From Methylibium petroleiphilum PM1 (lineage in GTDB: Bacteria > Pseudomonadota > Gammaproteobacteria > Burkholderiales > Burkholderiaceae_C): 64,000 nucleotides of DNA. Location: contig NC_008825.1 of the NCBI RefSeq assembly GCF_000015725.1, forward strand, positions 992,001 to 1,056,000, read 5' to 3'. Positions 33,639 to 42,477 of the stretch are shown here, in pieces. The notes under the pieces were generated by a model. It made no database searches, was not told the DNA's origin, and saw only the letters and a list, made by a program, of their open reading frames with translations. The translations under genes and the position numbers were made by a program. Within the stretch, counting starts at the first letter, position 1, and each line of letters begins with the position of its first letter.

Positions 33639-35018
33639 ATGAACAAGACCCCCAAGATTTCGTTCGCCGTCGCGCTCGCGCTGGCATCCCTCGCCGCGCA
33701 GCCGGTGCTCGCTGCGGTGAGCGCCGAAGAAGCCGCCAAGCTCAAGACCACGCTCACGCCGCTGGGCGCCGAGAAGGCCGGCAACGCCGACGGCTCGATC
33801 CCGGCCTGGGACGGCGGCTACACCAAGGTCGCGCCGGGCTGGAAGAACGGCCAGCCGAGACCCGATCCGTTCGCGGCGGAGAAGCCGGTGGCGTCGATCT
33901 CGGCCAAGAACGCCGCGCAGTACGACGCCCGGCTGAGCGAGGGCGTCAAGACGCTGATGAAGAAGTACCCCGACTTCCGCATCGACGTGTACCCGACGCA
34001 CCGCAGCGCGGCCGCGCCGGCCTGGGTGTACGAGAACACCTTCAAGAACGCGACCTCCGCGAAGGTGGCCGACAACGGCTACGGCGTGGTCGACGCCTAC
34101 GGCGGCATCCCGTTCCCGATTCCCAAGACCGGCATCGAGGTGATGCTCAACGCGCGGCTGGCCTGGGAGGGCGTGGCACAGAAGTACCAGCTCAACACCT
34201 GGGTGGTCACCGGCGACGGGCACCGCACGCTGTCGTCGGCCGGGCTGATGTCGTGGTTGTGGCCGTACTACTACAAGGATGCGCGCGACAGCTACCTGGC
34301 CAAGCCGACCCATTACAAGATGGGGTCCTTCGTCAAGTCGGATCCGTCGGCGGTGGCCGGTGAAGTGATCCTGCTGCACGAGACCGTGAACGAGGAGAAG
34401 GTGCCGCGTGGCGTGTGGCAGTACCTGGTGGGCCAGCGCCGCGTGCGCAAGGCACCCTCGATCGCCTACGACACGCCGGACACCGTGACCTCGGGCACCG
34501 GGCTGTTCGACGAGTCCTTCGGCACCATGGGCCCGATCGACCGTCACGAGTACAAGATCGTCGGCAAGCAGGAGATGTACATCCCGTACAACTCCAACAA
34601 GACGGCGCTGGCCAAGGTCGACGAGCTGGTGACGCCGAAGTTCCTCAACCCCGACCACGTGCGCTGGGAGCTGCACCGCGTTTGGGTCGTCGAGGCGACG
34701 CTGCTGCCCGGCAAGCGCCACGTGATGACCAAGCGCCGCTACTACATCGACGAGGACGGCTGGAAGATGGTCATGGCCGACCACTGGGACGCGCAGGGCC
34801 AGCTCTACCACCTGCAGTACACGCTGCCCTACCTGGCGCCCGACATCCCCGCCGTCGTGAGCACGGTGCAGTGGGGAATCATCAACCTGCTGACGGGCCA
34901 GTACTACTACAACTGCAACTTCAACGACCTGCCGCAGCACTTCCCCGTGCCCGAAGTGCCGAAGCAGCTCAACGAAGCCATGTTGAGCCCCGAGGCCATC
35001 GCCACCGGGGCGCGCTGA
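33639..35018 (+). CDS. DUF1329 protein, module 2
   Basis: 459-aa exported protein; the ATG before NKTPKISF is preferred because GGAG lies 7 nt upstream, although in-frame starts exist at 33624 and 33627. The signal peptide ends VLA near residue 24. Conserved DUF1329 tracts are GSIPAWDGGYTKVAPGWKNG, RRVRKAPSIAYDTPDTVTSG, WELHRVWVVEATLLPGKRHV and YYIDEDGWKMVMADHWD. It follows DUF1302 closely and is followed by an intrinsic terminator. Confidence 0.82.
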   Translation: MNKTPKISFAVALALASLAAQPVLAAVSAEEAAKLKTTLTPLGAEKAGNADGSIPAWDGGYTKVAPGWKNGQPRPDPFAAEKPVASISAKNAAQYDARLSEGVKTLMKKYPDFRIDVYPTHRSAAAPAWVYENTFKNATSAKVADNGYGVVDAYGGIPFPIPKTGIEVMLNARLAWEGVAQKYQLNTWVVTGDGHRTLSSAGLMSWLWPYYYKDARDSYLAKPTHYKMGSFVKSDPSAVAGEVILLHETVNEEKVPRGVWQYLVGQRRVRKAPSIAYDTPDTVTSGTGLFDESFGTMGPIDRHEYKIVGKQEMYIPYNSNKTALAKVDELVTPKFLNPDHVRWELHRVWVVEATLLPGKRHVMTKRRYYIDEDGWKMVMADHWDAQGQLYHLQYTLPYLAPDIPAVVSTVQWGIINLLTGQYYYNCNFNDLPQHFPVPEVPKQLNEAMLSPEAIATGAR

Positions 35019-35031
35019 AGTCTCCTCGCTT

Positions 35032-35080
35032 CGGCCCGGCAGACACAGGAACCCTCGGGGTCCGACCGGGCCGCTTTTTT
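35032..35080 (+). terminator. Rho-independent terminator inside envelope module 2
   Basis: Arms CGGCCCGG (35032-35039) and CCGGGCCG (35066-35073) with a 26-nt loop are followed by C and six T's (35075-35080). It starts 14 nt after the DUF1329 stop and ends 36 nt before the YCF48 start. It should separate the outer-membrane gene pair from the YCF48-RND pair, at least partly. Confidence 0.8.
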
Positions 35081-35115
35081 CTCCACTTCGACGCTCCATG
35101 TCCAGGGAACTGCCG

Positions 35116-36207
35116 ATGTCTCCATCGCGCTCGTTGATCGCGCTCACCGCGGCGCTGTGCCTGGCGGTCGCCGCCGCCGTGCCGGTCGGCGCTGCCGGCA
35201 CCGCGGCACCGCGCTTCGGCGTGCTGCAGCAGGCCGCGCTGCAGTCGCCGCGGGCGCTGTCGGCCACGATGCTCGCGGTGGCGGCCGCCGGGAAGCGACT
35301 GGTCGCCGTTGGCGAGCGCGGCATCGTGCTGCTGTCCGACGACGGCGGCGCCCGCTGGCGCCAGGCGGCCACCCCCGTGCGGGCCAGCCTGACGGCGGTG
35401 CAGTTTGTCGACGAACGGCAGGGCTGGGCCGTCGGCCACCTCGGCGTCGTGCTGCATTCCGGCGACGGCGGCGAAACGTGGACCAAGCAGCTCGACGGGC
35501 TGCAGCTGCCGGCGCTGTTCGAGCAGGCGGCACGCGCCGACGCGGCCGCCGCGCCGGCCTACCGCGACTACGTCCAGCTGCTTGCCGACGACGGCCCCGA
35601 CAAGCCGCTGCTCGCGCTGCACTTCCAGGACGCTCGGCGCGGCATCGTCGTCGGCGCCTACAACCTCGCGCTCGGCACGGAGGACGGTGGCGCCACCTGG
35701 ACGCCGCTGAGCGCTCGACTGCCCAACCCGCGCTCGCTGCACCTCTACGGCGTCGCGGTCAGCGGCGCCTCGATCGTGCTGGCCGGCGAGCAGGGCCTGC
35801 TGCTGCGCTCCGACAACGGCGGCCGTGATTTCGCCGCGCTGGAGTCGCCCTACCGGGGCAGCTGGTTCGGCCTGCTGGCCACCCGCGGCGACCGCCTGCT
35901 GGTCTACGGACTGCGCGGTGCGGCCTACGTGTCGGCCGACCGCGGCTCGAGCTGGACCCAGGCGAGCACCGAGCTGCCCGTCTCGATCAGCGGCGCGGCC
36001 GAACTGGCCGATGGCACGCTCGTGCTCGGCAGCTCGGCCGGCGACCTGCTGGTCAGCCGTGACCAGGGGCGCAGCTTCCAGCGCCGCGACGGACCGCCCC
36101 AGCCGCCGATCGCCGGCCTGGTGCCCACGCAGGACGGCGCCCTCGCACTGGCCGGGCTGCGGGGTCCGCAGCGCGTGGACCTGGCTGCCCCGCCCGCCGC
36201 CCGCTGA
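35116..36207 (+). CDS. YCF48/Hcf136-like beta-propeller protein, module 2
   Basis: 363-aa protein with a cleavable signal peptide (hydrophobic ALTAALCLAVAAAVPVGA) rather than the membrane helix of its paralogue. Start at the second ATG, behind AGGGA. BNR/YCF48 repeats are seen at SDDGGARWRQA, SGDGGETWTKQL, TEDGGATWTPL, SDNGGRDFAAL, SADRGSSWTQA and SRDQGRSFQRR. It lies 33 nt upstream of the RND transporter, the same pairing as in module 1, so the two proteins probably work together in the periplasm. Confidence 0.78.
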   Translation: MSPSRSLIALTAALCLAVAAAVPVGAAGTAAPRFGVLQQAALQSPRALSATMLAVAAAGKRLVAVGERGIVLLSDDGGARWRQAATPVRASLTAVQFVDERQGWAVGHLGVVLHSGDGGETWTKQLDGLQLPALFEQAARADAAAAPAYRDYVQLLADDGPDKPLLALHFQDARRGIVVGAYNLALGTEDGGATWTPLSARLPNPRSLHLYGVAVSGASIVLAGEQGLLLRSDNGGRDFAALESPYRGSWFGLLATRGDRLLVYGLRGAAYVSADRGSSWTQASTELPVSISGAAELADGTLVLGSSAGDLLVSRDQGRSFQRRDGPPQPPIAGLVPTQDGALALAGLRGPQRVDLAAPPAAR

Positions 36208-36240
36208 CGCCGCGGCGCTGTTCCTTCATCGACACCATCC

Positions 36241-38682
36241 ATGCACGCAGACTCCAGCCTCGACCCGCATCCCGTGATCGCGCGCGTCGAAGACTTCGAT
36301 CGCCGCTCGGGCAACTTGCTCGAGCGCGCCTTCTTCAACTTCCGACCGCTCGTCGTCATCGCCTGCCTGCTGGTCACGCTGCTGCTCGGCTGGCAGGCCG
36401 GCAAGCTGCAGCTCAATGCCAGCTTCGAGAAGATGATCCCGACCACGCACCCGTACGTGATCAACTTCCTCGAGTACCGCGGCAAGCTCAGCGGCCTGGG
36501 CAACTCGGTGCGCATCGCGGTCGAGACGACCTCGGGCGACATCTACGACAAGACCTACCTCGAGACCCTCGCACGCATCAACGACGAGGTGTTCCTGCTG
36601 CCCGGCGTGGATCGCGCCTACATGAAGTCGCTGTGGACGCCGGCGGTGCGCTGGACGGCGGTGACCGAGGAGGGCCTGGAGGGCGGCACGGTGATCTCCG
36701 AGGACTACGACGGATCGCCGCAGGCGCTGCAGAAGGTGCGCTCCAACATCGAGCGCTCGGGGCAGATCGGGCAGCTCGTCGCGAACGACTTCAAGTCCAG
36801 CATCATCTACGTGCCGCTGCTCAGCCGCATCGAGGCCACCGGCCAGGCGCTCGACTACGCCGAGTTCGCGCGCCAGGTGGAGGCGCTGCGCGCGAAGCAC
36901 GAGTCGGCCACGATCCGCATCCACATCACCGGCTTCGCCAAGATCATCGGCGACCTGATCGACGGGCTGGCGGAGGTGCTGAAGTACTTCGCGGTGGCGA
37001 TCGTGATCGCTGCGGCCATGGTCTGCGCGTACAGCCGCGACCTGCGCAGCACGCTGCTGGTGGTGTCGGTCTCGCTGGTGGCGGTGGTGTGGCAACTCGG
37101 GCTGCTGCCCACGCTGGGCTTCCGGCTCGACCCGTTCTCGATGCTGGTGCCGTTCCTGGTGTTCGCGATCGGCATGAGCCATGGCGCGCAGAAGATGAAC
37201 GGCATCATGCAGGACATCGGCCGCGGCACGCACAAGCTGGTGGCGGCCCGCTACACCTTCCGCCGCCTCTTCCTCGCCGGGCTGACCGCGTTGCTGGCCG
37301 ATGCGGTGGGCTTCGCGGTGCTGCTGGTGATCGACATCCTGGTGATCAAGGAGCTCGCGCTCGCGGCGAGCCTGGGCGTGGGCGTGCTGATCTTCACCAA
37401 CCTGATCCTGCTGCCGGTGCTGCTGTCCTACACCGGCGTGAGCCGCCGGGCGGCCGAGCGCAGCCTGCGCACCGAGCTGGCCGACAGCGCCGGCGGCGAG
37501 CGGCACCGCGTCTGGCACACGCTGGTGCGCTTCACGGAGCGCAAGTGGGCGCTGGGCGCGATCGCGGTGTCGGCCGGTCTGGCGGCGCTCGGCTTCGCGG
37601 CCAGCCTGCACCTGCAGATCGGCGACCTGGACCCCGGCGCGCCGGAGCTGCGCCCCGAGTCGCGCTACAACCGCGACAGCGCCTTCATGGTCGCCAACTA
37701 CGCCGCCAGCGCCGACATCCTGGTGGTGATGGTCAAGACCGCCGACAAGGGCTGCGTGAGCTACCCGGTGGTGTCGCGCATCGACGAGCTGGCCTGGGCC
37801 CTGGAGCAGCTGCCCGGCGTCGACTCCACCAGCTCGGCCCCCGCGCTCGCCAAGCTGTCCTCGGTGGGCTACAACGAGGGCAACCTCAAGTGGTACGAGC
37901 TGGTGCCGAACGAAGCCGCGCTCGGCACCCTGCTCACCTACGCGCCGCGCGAGCTGTTGCCGGCGAGCTGCGACCTGCTGCCGCTCTACGTCTACCTGAA
38001 GGACCACAAGGCGGCCACGCTCAGCCGCGTGGTCGAGACCGTGGAGGCCTTCAAGGCTCAGCACGACTCCGACGAGGCGCGCTTCCTGCTGGCCGCCGGC
38101 AGCGCCGGCATCGAGGCGGCGACCAACATCGTCGTGCAGCGCGCCTGGTACGAGATGCTGGCGCTGGTCTACGGTGCCGTGGTGGTGCTGTGCTTCGTGA
38201 CCTTCCGATCCTGGCGGGCCGTGGTGGTGGCGGTGCTGCCGCTGATGCTGACCTCGCTGCTGGCCGAGGCGCTGATGGTCATGCTGGGCATCGGCGTCAA
38301 GGTCGCGACGCTGCCGGTCATCGCGCTCGGCGTGGGCATCGGCGTGGACTACGCGCTGTACATCCTGTCGGTGATGCTGGCCCGGCTGCGTGCGGGCCAC
38401 ACGCTGGCCCAGGCCTATTACGGGGCACTGCTGTTCACCGGCAAGGTGGTGATGCTGACCGGCCTGACGCTGGCCCTGGGTGTGGCGACCTGGGCGTTCT
38501 CGGACATCAAGTTCCAGGCCGACATGGGCATCCTGCTCGCCTTCATGTTCCTCTGGAACATGCTGGGCGCACTGATCCTGCTGCCGGCGCTGGCCTGCTT
38601 CATGTTGAAGCCCACGGTGGTGCGCAGCGACCGGGCCGCCGACCCGGCGGTGCCCGAGGAACGCCACAAGCTGGCCGCCTGA
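36241..38682 (+). CDS. RND/MMPL-family transporter, module 2
   Basis: 813-aa transporter, paralogue of 5024-7399. TM1 is at about residues 38-57 and the first helix bundle at about 240-400. The second half begins about 440, with the final bundle at about 640-790. The helix VIALGVGIGVDYALYILSVM is the counterpart of the module 1 motif. It is the last gene before the glucarate region. No fusion protein or TolC partner is present. Confidence 0.85.
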   Translation: MHADSSLDPHPVIARVEDFDRRSGNLLERAFFNFRPLVVIACLLVTLLLGWQAGKLQLNASFEKMIPTTHPYVINFLEYRGKLSGLGNSVRIAVETTSGDIYDKTYLETLARINDEVFLLPGVDRAYMKSLWTPAVRWTAVTEEGLEGGTVISEDYDGSPQALQKVRSNIERSGQIGQLVANDFKSSIIYVPLLSRIEATGQALDYAEFARQVEALRAKHESATIRIHITGFAKIIGDLIDGLAEVLKYFAVAIVIAAAMVCAYSRDLRSTLLVVSVSLVAVVWQLGLLPTLGFRLDPFSMLVPFLVFAIGMSHGAQKMNGIMQDIGRGTHKLVAARYTFRRLFLAGLTALLADAVGFAVLLVIDILVIKELALAASLGVGVLIFTNLILLPVLLSYTGVSRRAAERSLRTELADSAGGERHRVWHTLVRFTERKWALGAIAVSAGLAALGFAASLHLQIGDLDPGAPELRPESRYNRDSAFMVANYAASADILVVMVKTADKGCVSYPVVSRIDELAWALEQLPGVDSTSSAPALAKLSSVGYNEGNLKWYELVPNEAALGTLLTYAPRELLPASCDLLPLYVYLKDHKAATLSRVVETVEAFKAQHDSDEARFLLAAGSAGIEAATNIVVQRAWYEMLALVYGAVVVLCFVTFRSWRAVVVAVLPLMLTSLLAEALMVMLGIGVKVATLPVIALGVGIGVDYALYILSVMLARLRAGHTLAQAYYGALLFTGKVVMLTGLTLALGVATWAFSDIKFQADMGILLAFMFLWNMLGALILLPALACFMLKPTVVRSDRAADPAVPEERHKLAA

Positions 38683-38732
38683 GAGCCTGAAGCCCGTCCG
38701 CTCGCCGCGCCGGGCAGCGCGACGATGTGGAT

Positions 38733-38769
38733 GGTAGCGGTGTCATCTCCACTACACTCGTGAGATGAC
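38733..38769 (+). promoter_or_regulatory. Operator-like repeats at the start of the LacI gene
   Basis: GGTAGCGGTGTC (38733-38744) matches 9 of 12 bases of the GGTAGCGCTACC operators found 1.1 kb downstream, so autoregulation is possible. Overlapping it, GTCATCTC (38742-38749) and GAGATGAC (38762-38769) form a perfect 8-nt inverted repeat whose right arm contains the start codon. In mRNA this would place the ATG in a stem. Confidence 0.4.
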
Positions 38770-39808
38770 AGCGCCCGACGCCACCGCGCCCCGCCGCTCG
38801 CGCCGCGGGGGCGGCATCACGCTCGGTGACGTGGCGCGCCTCGCCGGGGTCTCGCCGATCACGGCCTCGCGCGCACTGAACACGCCGGACCAGGTGGCGC
38901 CCGACAAGCTGGCGCGCGTGCGCGAGGCGGTGGCGCGCACCGGCTACGTGCCGAACCGGCTCGCCGGCGGCCTGGCCTCGGCACGCAGCCGGCTCGTCGC
39001 GGCCGTCGTGCCCACGATCGCCGGGCCGGTGTTCATGGAGATGGTGCAGTCGCTGACCAGCGCGCTCGCCGACGCCGGCTACCAGCTGATGCTGGGGCAG
39101 AGCGGCTACACCGAGTCGCGTGAGGACGCGCTGCTCGAGGCCATCATCGGCCGCCGGCCCGACGGCATCGTGCTGACCGGCATCCTGCATTCGCCGGAGG
39201 GCCGGCGCCGCCTGCTGGCGAGCGGCATCCCGGTGGTCGAGACCTGGGACCTCACGCCGACGCCGATCGACATGCTGGTCGGGTTCTCCCATGCGGAAGC
39301 GGCCGCCGCCGTGGCCCGCCACTTGCACGCCAAGGGCCGGCGCCGCCCGGCACTGCTGAGCGCCGACGACGAGCGCGCACTGCGTCGCAACCGCGGCTTC
39401 GTCGACGAGGCCTTGCGCCTGGGCCTGGTGCGCGACGCGGCCGAGATCCCGGCGCTGCGCGTGCCGGCGCCCACCACGCTGGGCAGCGGCCGCAGCGGCC
39501 TGGCACGCCTGCTGGCCGAGCGGCCCGAGGTCGATGCGGTGTTCTGCAGCTCCGACATGCTGGCGCTGGGCGTGCTGGTCGAGGCCGCGGCGCGCGGCAT
39601 CGCGGTCCCGCAGCAGCTGGCGGTGGTCGGCTTCGGCGACCTGGGCTTCGCCGCCGATACCCAGCCGGCGCTGAGTACCGTGCGCATCGACGGCACCGGC
39701 ATCGGCCAGCGCGCGGCGCGCTTCATCGTCGACCGCGCCGACGGCCGCACGGTGGGCGAGAAGATCGTCGACGTGGGCTTCCGCGTCATCGAGCGCGGCA
39801 GCAGCTGA
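38765..39808 (+). CDS. LacI-family regulator of the glucarate genes
   Basis: 347-aa repressor. The N-terminal HTH is TLGDVARLAGVSPITASRAL (residues ~19-38) with hinge RTGYVPNRLAGGLAS. The periplasmic-binding-like effector domain follows (LVAAVVPTIAGPVFMEMVQS). It resembles the GntR/gluconate subgroup of LacI proteins. Two operator copies overlap the promoter of the next gene. The inducer is probably an aldarate or its breakdown product, by context. Confidence 0.85.
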   Translation: MTAPDATAPRRSRRGGGITLGDVARLAGVSPITASRALNTPDQVAPDKLARVREAVARTGYVPNRLAGGLASARSRLVAAVVPTIAGPVFMEMVQSLTSALADAGYQLMLGQSGYTESREDALLEAIIGRRPDGIVLTGILHSPEGRRRLLASGIPVVETWDLTPTPIDMLVGFSHAEAAAAVARHLHAKGRRRPALLSADDERALRRNRGFVDEALRLGLVRDAAEIPALRVPAPTTLGSGRSGLARLLAERPEVDAVFCSSDMLALGVLVEAAARGIAVPQQLAVVGFGDLGFAADTQPALSTVRIDGTGIGQRAARFIVDRADGRTVGEKIVDVGFRVIERGSS

Positions 39809-39835
39809 TCAGGGTTTTCACTTATCTGAGGTGGC

Positions 39836-39883
39836 TTGCAATCTCGAACGGTAGCGCTACCATTTTCAGACGATAGCGCTACC
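39836..39883 (+). promoter_or_regulatory. Promoter with two LacI-type operators ahead of the first Bug gene
   Basis: A sigma-70 promoter TTGCAA-N16-TACCAT (39836-39863) is overlapped by the perfect palindrome GGTAGCGCTACC (39850-39861). A near copy GATAGCGCTACC lies at 39872-39883, 22 nt downstream, two helical turns away. This is the expected layout for repression by the adjacent LacI protein. Confidence 0.8.
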
Positions 39884-39918
39884 AGATGGCGACCTCGCCG
39901 CACCAGGAGACTGACCCG

Positions 39919-40887
39919 ATGAACAAGCTGCTGACCTCGCTGTGCCTCGCGCTCGCCGCGCTGGGCTCGCTTTCCGCGCAGGCCGCGGCCTGGCCCGACA
40001 AGCCGGTGACGATCGTCGTGCCCTTCCCGCCGGGCGGCTCGACCGACACGCTGGCGCGTGCCATCGCCCCCAAGCTGCAGGAGCAGCTGGGCCAGACCTT
40101 CATCGTCGACAACAAGGCCGGCGCCACCGGCACCATCGGTGCCGGGCAGGTCAAGCGCGCGGCGCCGGACGGCTACACGCTGCTGCTGTCTTCGCTGGGC
40201 CCGTTCGTGATCGCGCCGCACCTGATCAAGGGCATGCCCTATGACGCGCTGAAGGACTTCGACCTGCTGACCGTTGCGGTGCAGGCGCCCAACGTGCTGG
40301 TGGTGCCCGCGGCCTCGCCGCTGAAGACCGTGGCCGACGTGATCGCCGCGGCGAAGAAGGAGCCGGGCAAGATGACGCTGGCCTCGTCGGGCAACGGCTC
40401 GTCCGACCACCTGACCGCCGAGCTGTTCTGGCTGCAGACCGGCACCAGCGGCACGCATGTCCCGTACAAGGGCGGCGCGCCGGCGATCCAGGACCTGCTG
40501 GGTGGACAGGTCGACGCCTCGTTCCAGAACGTCAACGCGGTGCTGCAGCACATCAACGCGGGCAAGCTGCGCGCCATCGCGGTCACCGGCGACAAGCGTT
40601 CGGCGGTGCTGCCGAACGTGCCGACGCTGGTCGAGAGCGGCGTGAAGGGCGTCGACGTCTACTCGTGGCAGGCAGTCGCCGCGCCGAAGGGCCTGCCGGC
40701 CGACGTGAAGGGCAAGCTGCACGCCGCGCTCGTCGCCGCGCTCAACGACGCGCAGGTGAAGCACAAGCTGGCCGAGATCGGCATCGAGGTGGTGGCCAAC
40801 ACGCCCGAGCAGTTCGCCGCTTTCCAGCAGGCCGAGTACGCGCGCTGGAAGAACGTGATCGAGACGCGCAAGATCACTGCAGATTGA
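39919..40887 (+). CDS. Bug-family (TctC-like) periplasmic binding protein 1
   Basis: 322-aa exported receptor; signal peptide ends AQA near residue 21. The family motifs are [40 protein letters not shown] and [20 protein letters not shown]. Bug proteins capture carboxylic acids for tripartite tricarboxylate (TctAB) transporters, but no membrane components are encoded here. Directly behind the LacI operators and ahead of glucarate dehydratase, it probably binds glucarate or a related aldarate. Confidence 0.85.
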   Translation: MNKLLTSLCLALAALGSLSAQAAAWPDKPVTIVVPFPPGGSTDTLARAIAPKLQEQLGQTFIVDNKAGATGTIGAGQVKRAAPDGYTLLLSSLGPFVIAPHLIKGMPYDALKDFDLLTVAVQAPNVLVVPAASPLKTVADVIAAAKKEPGKMTLASSGNGSSDHLTAELFWLQTGTSGTHVPYKGGAPAIQDLLGGQVDASFQNVNAVLQHINAGKLRAIAVTGDKRSAVLPNVPTLVESGVKGVDVYSWQAVAAPKGLPADVKGKLHAALVAALNDAQVKHKLAEIGIEVVANTPEQFAAFQQAEYARWKNVIETRKITAD

Positions 40888-40903
40888 TTGGCCCACCCCC
40901 GTT

Positions 40904-40931
40904 GCGCCTTCGGCGCTCCCCCTCGAGGGGG
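40904..40931 (+). repeat. Intergenic palindromic element (two adjacent hairpins)
   Basis: GCGCC-TTC-GGCGC (40904-40916) is followed directly by the 14-nt palindrome CCCCCTCGAGGGGG (40918-40931), and then by further GC-rich self-complementary sequence to about 40965. This looks like the REP-like intergenic element that I recall as common in Burkholderiales genomes. It occurs once in this window. It could act as an mRNA 3'-end stabiliser between the Bug gene and glucarate dehydratase. Confidence 0.55.
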
Positions 40932-41005
40932 CGCCGCTGGCGGACCGGCGGAGCCGGATCCGCGGCGGCTGCTGGATCAGACCGGTTCGAACTGCTAGGA
41001 CTTCC

Positions 41006-42358
41006 ATGCTCAACACCTCCTTGTCTTCCACGCCGCGTGTCACCGCGATGCGCGTCATCCCGGTCGCGGGGCGCGACTCGATGCTGATGAACCTGAGCGG
41101 CGCGCACGGGCCGTTCTTCACCCGCAACCTCGTGATCCTGAGCGACAACGCCGGGCGGAGCGGCGTCGGCGAGGTGCCGGGCGGCGAGAAGATCCGCCAG
41201 ACGCTGGAGGACGCGCGCGAGTGGGTCGTCGGCCAACCGGTCGGCGACGTGCAGCGCGTGCTGCGTACGGTGCGCGAGCGCTTCGCCGACCGCGACGCCG
41301 GCGGCCGCGGGCTGCAGACCTTCGACCTGCGCACCACCATCCACGTCGTGACGGCCGTCGAGTCGGCGCTGCTCGACCTGCTGGGCCAGCACCTCGAGCT
41401 GCCGGTCGCGGCGCTGCTCGGCGAGGGCCAGCAGCGCACGTCGGTCGAGATGCTCGGCTACCTGTTCTTCGTCGGTGACCGCACGAAGACCGACCTGGCC
41501 TACGCGGGCCCGGCCGACGAGGCGACCGACGCCGACGACTGGCAGCGCCTGCGCCACGAGCCGGCGATGACGCCCGAGGAGGTGGTGCGGCTGGCGGAGG
41601 CGGCGCGCGCGCGCTACGGCTTCAACGACTTCAAGCTCAAGGGCGGCGTGCTGGCCGGCGACGCCGAGGTCGACGCGGTCACCGCGATCCACGAGCGCTT
41701 CCCCGACGCCCGCGTGACGCTCGATCCCAACGGCGGCTGGCTGCTCAAGGACGCGATCCGCCTCGGCCAGCGCATGCGCGGCGTGGTGGCCTACGCCGAG
41801 GACCCCTGCGGTGCGGAAGAGGGCTACTCCGGCCGCGAGGTGATGGCCGAGTTCCGCCGCGCCACCGGCCTGCCGACCGCGACCAACATGGTCGCCACCG
41901 ACTGGCGCCAGCTCACGCACGCGCTGTCGCTGCAGTCGGTCGACATCCCGCTCGCCGATCCGCATTTCTGGACGATGGCCGGCTCGGTGCGCGTGGCGCA
42001 GACCTGCCGCGACTGGGGCCTGACCTGGGGCTCGCACTCGAACAACCACTTCGACGTCTCGCTGGCGATGTTCACCCACGTCGGTGCCGCGGCGCCGGGC
42101 CGCGTGACCGCGATCGACACGCACTGGATCTGGCAGGACGGACAGCGCCTGACGAAGGAGCCGCTGCAGATCGTCGGTGGCCACGTGCGGGTGCCGCAGC
42201 GGCCGGGCCTGGGCATCGAGCTCGACATGGCCGAGGTCGAGAAGGCCCACCGCCTCTACCTCGAGCACGGCCTGGGCGCGCGCGACGACGCGGTGGCGAT
42301 GCAGCACCTGATCCCGAACTGGCGCTTCGATCCAAAACGGCCCTGCATGCTGCGCTGA
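41006..42358 (+). CDS. gudD: D-glucarate dehydratase
   Basis: 450-aa enolase-superfamily enzyme, close in length to E. coli GudD (446). N-terminal specificity domain has [14 protein letters not shown] and [17 protein letters not shown]. The barrel has the catalytic Lys pair in FNDFKLKGG, metal ligands in VTLDPNGGW and [10 protein letters not shown], the Asn in PTATNM and the catalytic His in [10 protein letters not shown]. It converts D-glucarate (and perhaps L-idarate) to 5-keto-4-deoxyglucarate, the substrate of the aldolase encoded at 45332. Confidence 0.93.
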   Translation: MLNTSLSSTPRVTAMRVIPVAGRDSMLMNLSGAHGPFFTRNLVILSDNAGRSGVGEVPGGEKIRQTLEDAREWVVGQPVGDVQRVLRTVRERFADRDAGGRGLQTFDLRTTIHVVTAVESALLDLLGQHLELPVAALLGEGQQRTSVEMLGYLFFVGDRTKTDLAYAGPADEATDADDWQRLRHEPAMTPEEVVRLAEAARARYGFNDFKLKGGVLAGDAEVDAVTAIHERFPDARVTLDPNGGWLLKDAIRLGQRMRGVVAYAEDPCGAEEGYSGREVMAEFRRATGLPTATNMVATDWRQLTHALSLQSVDIPLADPHFWTMAGSVRVAQTCRDWGLTWGSHSNNHFDVSLAMFTHVGAAAPGRVTAIDTHWIWQDGQRLTKEPLQIVGGHVRVPQRPGLGIELDMAEVEKAHRLYLEHGLGARDDAVAMQHLIPNWRFDPKRPCMLR

Positions 42359-42396
42359 ACCGGTGGCCGTCTCGGCGATGATGTCGGCCCGATCGC

Positions 42397-42425
42397 TTGC
42401 TTTTGCGTGGCGGTTGTCATACAAC
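42397..42425 (+). promoter_or_regulatory. GntR promoter with overlapping operator
   Basis: TTGCTT (42397-42402), a 17-nt spacer and TACAAC (42420-42425) form a sigma-70 promoter. The -10 is inside the inverted repeat GTTGT-CAT-ACAAC (42413-42425), which fits the FadR-type consensus TNGTNNNACNA. This suggests autoregulation of the GntR gene. Confidence 0.7.
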
Positions 42426-42477
42426 TGCTGCCCATCCACCCCGGCCCCCGAGGCCGCCATCACCGGGTCCTCCCGAC

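Noticed and set aside
36226-38667. 813-aa minus-strand frame opposite the second RND gene
   Set aside because: Shadow frame of the same length as the real gene, with no family features.
10997-39822. 9-mer GTGAAAACC (or its complement) near 10997, 31764 and 39813, all in control regions
   Set aside because: Three copies in a window of this size are only slightly more than chance, and they flank unrelated regulators.
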